Source of the DNA: Hordeum vulgare subsp. vulgare
Lineage: Eukaryota; Streptophyta; Magnoliopsida; Poales; Poaceae
Direction of reading: 5' to 3'
Length of the DNA stretch: 64,000 nucleotides
Assembly (NCBI RefSeq): GCF_904849725.1
Contig: NC_058519.1
Location: 103,156,881-103,220,880 of the forward strand
Within the stretch, counting starts at the first letter, position 1, and every line of letters starts with the position of its first letter. Below the pieces are notes generated by a model, which saw only the letters and a program-made list of their open reading frames with translations, was not told the DNA's origin and made no database searches. The position numbers and the translations under genes are program-made. Below, piece after piece: positions 57,148-64,000 of the stretch.

Positions 57148-58916
57148 TGTTGGGTAACGTAGCATAAATTCAAAAAAATTCGTACGCATATTCAGATCTT
57201 CCTATGGAGAGACCAGCAACGAGAGAGGGGTGAGTGCATCTTCATACCTTTGAAGATCGCTAAGCGGAAGCGTTGCTAGAACGCGGTTGATGGAGTCGTA
57301 CTCGCGGCGATTCAGATCGCGGTGTGATTCCGATCTAGTGCCGAACCACGGCACCTCCGCGTTCAACACACGTGCAGCCCGGTGACGTCCGCCGCACCTT
57401 GATCCAGCAAGGAGGAGGGAGAGGTTGGGGAAGATCTCCTGCAGCACGACGGCATGGTGTCGATGGAGAGACGAGAGCTCCCGGCAGAGCTTCGCCAAGC
57501 ACCGTGGGAGAGGAGGAAGAAGGGGGGGGGGCAGGGCTGCACCGAGGGAGATGGAAAACTGTGTGTAAAACAGCCCCAAAACCCCCACTATATATAGGAG
57601 GAGGGGAGGGGGGTGCCACCCTTAGGGTTCCCACCCTAGGTGGTGTGGCAGCCCCCCCAGATGGGAGGTGCAGCGGCCAGGGGAGGGGGAGGGGGTGGCG
57701 CACCCCTAGGTGGGCCTTAGGCCCACCAGCGCCTATGGTTCCCCCCTCTCCACCTCCTGCGCCTTGGACCTCCTTGTGGGAGGCGCACCAGCCCACTTTG
57801 GGCTGGTTTCCCTCCCTCTTTTGGCCCATGCTACCTCTTGGGGCTGGTGGCCCCACCCGGTGGACCCCCGGGACCATTACTGGTGGTCCCGGTGGTCCCG
57901 GTGACGCCCGAAACATTTCCGGTGTCCAAAACCATCCATCCTATATATCAATCTTTACCTCCGGACCATTCCAGAGCTCCTCGTGACCTCTAGGGTCTCA
58001 TTCGGGACACCGAACAACTTTCCGTAACCTTGTATAACAATTCGCTATAACCCTAGCGTCATCGAACCTTAAGTGTGTAGACCCTACAGGTTCGGGAGAC
58101 AGATAGACATGACCGAGACACCTCTCCGACCAATAACCATGAGTGGGGTCTGGATACCCATGGTGGCTCCCACTTGCTCCACGATGATCTCATCGGATGA
58201 ACCACGATGTCAAGGATTCAATCAATCCTGTATACAATTCCCTTTGTCTGTCGGTATAGAACTTGCCCGAGATTCGATCGTCGGTATACCTATACCTCGT
58301 TCAATCTCGTTACCGGTAAGTCTCTTTACTCGTTCCGTAGCTCGTCACCATGTGACTAACTTCTTAGTCACATTGAGCTCATGATGATATTCTACCTAGT
58401 GGGCCCAGAGATACCTCTCCATCACGCGGAGTGACAAATCCCGATCTCGATTCGTACCAACCCAACAGACACTTTCAGAGGTACCCGTAGTGCACCTTTA
58501 TAGTCACCCAGTTATGTTGTGACGTTTGATACACCCAAAGCACTCCTACGGTATCCGAGAGTTGCACAATCTCACGGTCGATGGAAAAGACACTTGACAT
58601 TAGAAAAGCTTTAGCATACAAACAATACGATCTAGTGATATGCTTAGGATTAGGTCTTGTCCATCACATCATTCTCCCAATGATGTGATCCCGTTATCAA
58701 TGACATCTAATGCCCATGATCACGAAACCATGATCATCTATTTATCTACGAGCTAGCCAACTAGAGGCTTGCTAGGGACACATTGTGATCTATTTATTCA
58801 CACATGTATTACTGTTTCCTGTTAATACAATTATAGCATGAACAATAGACGATTATCATGAACAAGGAAATATGATAATAACCATTTTATTATTGCCTTA
58901 GGGCATATTTCCAACA
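57148..58916 (-). repeat. 5' LTR of the Angela-type element
   Basis: 1769 bp. The minus strand has TCCTATATATAGTGGGGG near 57,590 as promoter and the GTTGAACGCGGAGGTGCCG word of Angela LTRs near 57,360. Confidence 0.92.
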
Positions 58917-61900
58917 TATATCATAGATAATCTGATCACAAATCCACAATTCATCGGATCTTGACAAACACACCGCCAAAGAAGATTACATCGGATAGAT
59001 CTCCATGAAGATCATGGAGAACTTTGTATTGAAGATCCAAGAGAGAGAAGAAGCCATCTAGATCCTAACTACGGACCCGTAGGTCTGAAGTGAACTACTC
59101 ACGATTCATTGGAGGGGCGATGATGATGATGAAGAAGCCCTCCAACTCCAAAGTCCCCTCCGGCAGGGCGTCGGGAAGGGTCTCCAGATGAGATCTCGTG
59201 GAAACGGAAGCTTGCGGCGGAAAAGTATTTTCGTGGCTCCCCTGATTTTTTTTCTTCTGATTTTTAGGGAATATATAGGCGCAAGATCTAGGTCAGGGGG
59301 CGCTCAGGGAGGCCACAAGCCTGCCCACTGCCGCCTCCCGCCTGGTGGCGGAGTGGGGGCTTGTGGGCTCCCTGCAGTCCTCCTGGCTTGGCCCACAGGC
59401 CCCCTGATCTTCTTCCGTTCAGGAAAAAGTCATTTCGGGGATTTTATTCCGTTTGGACTCCGTTCCAAAATCAGATCTGAAAAGAGCCAAAAACACAGAA
59501 AAAACAGGAACTGGCACTTGGCACTGAATTAATAATTTATTCCCAAAAAAGATATAAAAGGTACATAAAACATCCAAAGATGACAAGATAACAACATGAA
59601 ACCATCAAAAATTATAGATACGTTTGAGACGTATCAGTCACCAACACATATAACTTAACTATACTAAAACGTCATTGAACCTTAAGTGTGCAGACCCTGC
59701 GGGTTCGAGAACTATGTAGACATGACCTGAGACACTCCTCGGTCAATATCCATTAGCAGGACGTGGATGTCCATATTGGATCCTACATATTCTACGAAAA
59801 TCTCTATCGGTTGAACCTCTATGTCAAGGATTCATATAATCCCGTATACTATTCCCTTTGTCCTTCGGTATGTTACTTGCCCGAGATTCGATCATCGGTA
59901 TCTCTATACCTAGTTCAATCTCGTTTTTGGCAAGTCTCTTTACTCGTTCCGTAATACAAGATCCCGTAACTAACTCCTTAGTCACATTGCTTGCAAGGCT
60001 TGTTGTGATGTTGTATTACCGAGTGGGCCCCGAGATACCTCTTCGTCACACGGAGTGACAAATCCCAGTCTTGATCCATGCAAACCCAATAGACACCTTT
60101 GGAGATACCTGTAGAGCACCTTTATAGTCACCCAGTTACGTTGCAACGTTTTATAACCCACAAGGTATTCCTCCGGTGTCCGGGAGTTGCATGATCTGAT
60201 GGTCATAGGAACAGAAACATTGACATGCAAAAAACAATAGTAATAAACTGACACGATCATATACTATGTTTATAGTTTGGGTCTTGTCCATCACATCATT
60301 CTCCCAGTGATGTGATCCCGTTATCAAGTGACAACACTTGCGTATGGCCAGGAAACCTTAAGCATCTTTGATCAACGAACTAGTCAACTAGAGGCTCACT
60401 AGGGACAATGTGTTGTCTATGTATCCACACATGTATTTGAGTTTCCAATCAATACAATTCTAGCATGGATAATAAATGATTATTATGAACAAGGAAATAT
60501 AATAATAACTAATTTATTATTGCCTCTAGGGCATATTTCCAATAGTCTCACACTTGCACTAGAGTCAATAATCTAGTTCACATCACTATGTGATTTTAAC
60601 GAAACCAACACCCATACGGTTCTAGGATTTGATCATGTCTTGCTTGTGAGAGAGGTTTAAGTCAACGAGTCTGAACTTTTCAGATCTGCGTGTGCTTTAC
60701 AAATCTCTATGTTATCCTGTAGATGCTGATAGTACGTGCTATTTGGAACTGTTCCAAATGACTGCTCCACTATACGAATCCGCTTCACTCCTTAGAGTCA
60801 TTCGGATTAGTGTCAAAGCTTGCATCGACGTAACCCTTTACGACGAACTCTTTAAGCACCTCCATAATTGAGAAAAATTCCTTAGTCCATTATTTACTAA
60901 GGATAACTTTGACCGTTGTCCAGTGATTCAATCCTGTATCACTCTTTGTACCTCTTAACAGACTTGTGGCAAGGCACACATCAGGTGCGGTACACAACAT
61001 GGCATACTTTAGAGCCTAGGGCTAAGGCATAGGGGACAAACTTCGTCCTTTCTCTTTCTTCTGCCGTGGTCGGGCTTTGAGTCTCACTCAAATTCACACC
61101 TTACAACACAACCAAGAACTCCTTCTTTGCTGATCTATTTTGAACTCCTTCAAAAACTTTATTAAGGCATGCATTTCGTTGAAAGTTCTATTTAGCGTTT
61201 TGATCTATCTCTAAAGATCTTGATGCTTAATGTTCAAGTAGCTCTATCCAGGGTTTCCTTTGAAAAACTCCTTTCAAACAACCCTTTATGCTTTACAGAA
61301 ATTCTTTTACTTCCGATCAACAATATGTCAACCACATATACTTATCAGAAATTCTATAGTGCTCCCACTAACTTCTTTGGAAATACAAGTTTCTCATAAA
61401 CTTTGTACAAACCCAAAAGCTTTGATCATCTCATCAAAGCGTATATTCCAACTCCGAGATGCTTGCACTAGTCCATAGAAGGATCGCTGGAGCTTGCATA
61501 CTAGTTAACATCCTTAGGATTGACAAAACCTTCTAGTTGTATCACATACAATCTTTCCTCAAGGAAACCGTCAAGGAAATAATGTTTTGACATCCTATGT
61601 GCAATATTTCATAAATAATGCAGCAACTGCTAACATAATTCCAACAGACTTTTAGCATCGCTACGAGTGAGAAAGTCTCATCATAGTCAACTCTTTGAAC
61701 TTGTCGGAAACATCTTTGTGACAACTCGAGCTTTTCTTAATGGTGACTTTTCACCATCATCGTTTGTCTTCCTTTTAAAGATCCATCTTTACTTAATAGT
61801 CTCACGACCATCAATTAGTTCTTCCAAAGTCTACACTTTGTTTTCATACATGGATCCTCTCTTGGATCTCATGGCCTTGAGCCATTTGCCGGAATCCGGG

Positions 61901-62421
61901 CCCACCATTGCTTCTCCATAGCTCGTAGGTTCATTGTTTTTCAATAACATCACCTCCAAGACAGGGTTACCGTACCACTCTGTAGTAGTACGCGACCTTG
62001 TCGACCTACAAGTGTGTAGTAACTTGATCCGAAGCTTAATGATCACCATTATCAGCTTCCACTTCAATTGGTGTAGGCGCCACAGGAACAACTTCTTGCG
62101 CCCTCTTACACGCTGGTTGAAGAGATGGTTCAATAACCTCATCAAGTTCCACCACCCTCCCACTCAATTCTTTCGAGAGAAACCTTTCCTCAAGAAAGGA
62201 CCCATTTCTAGAAACAAACACTTTGCTTCCGAATCTGAGGAGATGTACCCAACTGTTTTGGATATCCTATGAATATGCATTTACCCGTTTTGGGTTCGAG
62301 CTTATCAGACTGATACTTTTTCAACATAAGCGTCGTAGCCCCAAACTTTCCAGAAACGACAACTCAGGTTTCTCCAAACCATAGTTCATACCGTGTCATC
62401 TCAACGGAAATACGCGGTGCC

Positions 62422-63937
62422 TGATACGTCCATTTTGCATCATGCTTTTATATTGATATTTATTGCATTATGGGCTGTTATTACACATAATGGTATAATA
62501 CTTATGCCTTTTCTCTCTTATTTTATAAGGTTTACATGAAGAGGGAGAATGCCGGCAGCTCGAATTCTGGGCTAGAAAAGGAGCAAGTTTGAGATACATA
62601 TTCTGCACAACTCCAAAAGCTGTGAAAATCAGCGAGGAATTATTTTGGAATATATAAAAAATACTCGGTGGAAGAAATACTGGAGGGGAGCCACGAGGAG
62701 GCCACAAGCATGCGAGGCGCGCCCTACCCCCTGGGCGCGCGTGGGTGGCTCGTGGGCCCCCTGTTACCCCTCCGGCTCCCACCTTCTGCTATAAGGAGGG
62801 TTTCATCCCAGAAAAAATCAAGAGAGATCTTTCGGGAAGAAACGCCGCCGCCACGAGGCAGAACTTGAGCAGAACCAATCTAGAGCTCCGACACGGCCAT
62901 CCTGCCCGGGAAACTTCCCTCCCGGAGGGGAAAATCGTCGCCATCGTCATCACCAACACTCCTATCATCTAAGGGGACTCATCTCCATCAAGATCTTCAT
63001 CAGCACCATCTCATATCCAAACCCTAGTTCATCTCTTGTAACCAATCTCCGTCTCGCGACTCCGATTGGTACTTGTAAGGTTGCTAGTAGTGTTAATTAC
63101 TCCTTGTAGTTGATGCTAGTTGGTTTACTCGGTGGAAGATCATATGTTCAGATCCTTAATTCTATTCAGTACCTCTCTGATCATGAACATAATTATGCTT
63201 TGTGAGTAGTTACGTTTGTTCCTGAGGACATGGGATAAGTCTTGCTATAAGTAGTCATGTGAATTTGGTATTCGTTCGATATTTTGATGCGTTGTATGTT
63301 GTCTTTCCTCTAGTGGTGTTATGTGAACGTCGACTACATAACACTTCACCATTATTTGGGCCTATAGGAGGGCATTGAGAATTAATAAGTAGATGATGGG
63401 TTGCTAGAGTGACAGAAGCTTAAACCCTAGTGTTCCTTTGCAAGGGGCTGCTTTGGATCCACTAGTTTAATGCTATGGTTAGACTTTGTCTTAATTCTTC
63501 TTTCGTAGTTGCGGATGCTTGCTAGAGGGGTTAATCATAAGTGGGATGTTTGTCCAATTAAGGACAACACCCAAGCACGGTCCACCCACATATCAAACTA
63601 TCAAAGTAGCGAACACGAATCATATGAACATGATGAAAACTAGTTTGACAGAGATTCCCGTGTGTCCTCGGGAGTGCTTTAACTTATATAAGAGTTTTCC
63701 AGGCTTGTACCTTGCTACAAAAGGGATTGGACCATCTTGCTGCACCTTTGTTACTATCGTTACTTGTTACCCGTTACGAATAATCTTATCACACAACTAT
63801 CTGTTACCGATAATTTCAGTGCTTGCAGAGAATACCTTGTTGAAAACGACTTGTCATTTCCTTCTGCTCCTCGTTGGGTTCGACACTCTTACTTATCAAA
63901 AGGACTACGATAGATCCCCTATACTTGTGGGTCATCA
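62422..63937 (+). mobile_element. 5' LTR of gypsy-type element E, running off the right edge
   Basis: 1516 bp, TGATACGTCCATTTTGCATC to ACTTGTGGGTCATCA. Words such as ATTGCATTATGGGCTGTTAT and GAGGGAGAATGCCGGCAGCT are familiar from abundant Triticeae gypsy-type LTRs. It interrupts copia B; the left flank is GTGCC. Short open stretches inside are not genes. Confidence 0.8.
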
Positions 63938-63948
63938 AGACTCTTTTT

Positions 63949-63966
63949 TGGCGCCATTGCCGGGGA
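63949..63966 (+). promoter_or_regulatory. primer binding site of element E (tRNA-Asp-like)
   Basis: TGGCGCCATTGCCGGGGA, 11 bp after the LTR, is complementary to the tRNA-Asp 3' end with one mismatch (A for G). The interior continues to the window edge. Confidence 0.75.
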
Positions 63967-64000
63967 GTGGAGCGCCTTTGCTGAGTGGAATTTGGTAATG

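Larger units (their letters stand above)
50140..58916 (-). mobile_element. near-intact Angela/BARE-type copia retrotransposon
   Basis: 8777 bp with a perfect 5-bp duplication TATAT (50135-50139 and 58917-58921). On the minus strand: 5' LTR 57148-58916 (1769 bp), interior 51908-57147 (5240 bp), 3' LTR 50140-51907 (1768 bp). The LTRs begin TGTTGGAAATATG or its close variant and differ at only a few percent by eye, so it is the youngest full insertion in the window. Domain order gag-PR-INT-RT-RNase H is that of copia. Confidence 0.93.
43903..59636 (-). mobile_element. pol-less LTR retrotransposon D inside the copia B LTR
   Basis: On the minus strand: 5' LTR 49200-59636 (split by an Angela-type element), interior 45555-49199 (3.6 kb), 3' LTR 43903-45554. 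LTRs begin TGCTACTGCAAC and end GACGTATCA. The flanks are GCAAC (43898-43902) and GTCAC (59637-59641), a weak target duplication with two mismatches. Joining the flanks still restores a continuous copia LTR. The interior has one unknown ORF and no pol. Confidence 0.8.
49200..59636 (-). repeat. 5' LTR of element D, split by an Angela-type element
   Basis: Two parts, 49200-50139 and 58922-59636, together about 1.65 kb, collinear with 43903-45554. Confidence 0.85.
42996..62421 (-). mobile_element. old copia element B: 3' LTR (split) plus degenerate pol
   Basis: On the minus strand the 3' LTR is in two parts, 42996-43902 and 59637-60544 (about 1.8 kb), starting TGTTGGGGAACGTTGC and ending GGCATATTTCCAATA. 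Then 60545-62421 is the 3' end of the interior: the polypurine region, RNase H and RT parts resembling the Angela pol at 52-53 kb but with many stops and gaps, and the end of integrase. The element is cut at 62422 by a gypsy-type LTR; its 5' LTR lies beyond the window. A WIS/Angela relative. Confidence 0.75.

Noticed and set aside
57335..57986. Long open frames on both strands (193-204 codons) in GC-rich DNA
   Set aside because: They lie inside the Angela LTR, where GC-rich Pro/Gly-rich frames occur by chance; the same frames are broken in the other LTR at 50.2-50.9 kb.
43898..59641. A perfect target duplication for element D
   Set aside because: GCAAC and GTCAC differ at two of five positions; the borders rest on LTR alignment and on rejoining the copia LTR instead.
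63519..63998. A 159-codon plus-strand frame at the right edge
   Set aside because: It crosses the LTR end and the primer site of element E, so it is not a gene.

Overview
The window is nuclear DNA of a Triticeae grass (wheat/Aegilops/barley group). Evidence: genes with grass-type proteins and GT-AG introns, TA-flanked Stowaway MITEs, an Au-type SINE, Angela/BARE-type copia LTRs that begin TGTTGG and end CCAACA, and LTR retrotransposons nested inside one another. I cannot name the species or chromosome.

Genic part (1-19,352). Three host genes are reconstructed by splicing. (1) The first three coding exons of PEX10 lie on the minus strand (391-3322); the rest of the gene is beyond position 1. 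Its 2.5-kb intron 2 holds an Au SINE split by a Harbinger-type element. (2) A complete gene for the spliceosomal protein SmG (80 aa, four exons, 3696-6383, plus strand) starts 373 bp from PEX10, in divergent orientation. Its 2.2-kb second intron carries four tandem copies of a box C/D snoRNA. Each copy has the same 12-nt guide against helix 69 of 25S rRNA. This is the most interesting system in the window. (3) A complete 24-exon MSH4 gene (805 aa, minus strand, 8616-19265) encodes the meiotic MutS-homologue partner of MSH5; its introns hold five Stowaway MITEs.

Transition (19,353-28,500). A 420-bp Mutator-like MITE sits 88 bp upstream of the MSH4 start codon. It was split by a nearly full-length but inactivated LINE of about 6 kb with a 16-bp target duplication. 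A head-to-tail pair of Harbinger-type elements and a degenerate tandem repeat follow.

Retrotransposon part (28,500-64,000). I see no host genes here. There are two nests. Nest 1: a retroelement with a 'putative gypsy-type transposon' domain (28.5-31.8 kb, resuming at 40.1 kb) was split by a pol-less LTR element (31,762-40,142), whose left LTR was hit by a solo Angela LTR (32,996-34,748). Nest 2: a copia gag fragment (40.3-43.0 kb) is followed by an old copia element whose 3' LTR (42,996-60,544) was split by a second pol-less LTR element (43,903-59,636). The right LTR of that element holds a nearly intact Angela-type copia (50,140-58,916). The old copia pol is cut at 62,422 by the LTR of another gypsy-type element that runs off the right edge. 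Most LTR insertions show 5-bp target duplications.

How the genes relate: PEX10 and SmG share a short promoter with two telo-box motifs, typical of translation and ribosome-biogenesis genes. SmG transcription would supply both a splicing protein and, from its intron, rRNA 2'-O-methylation guides. MSH4 converges on SmG and has no evident functional link to it. All coordinates and junctions were read by eye; no alignment or search was run.
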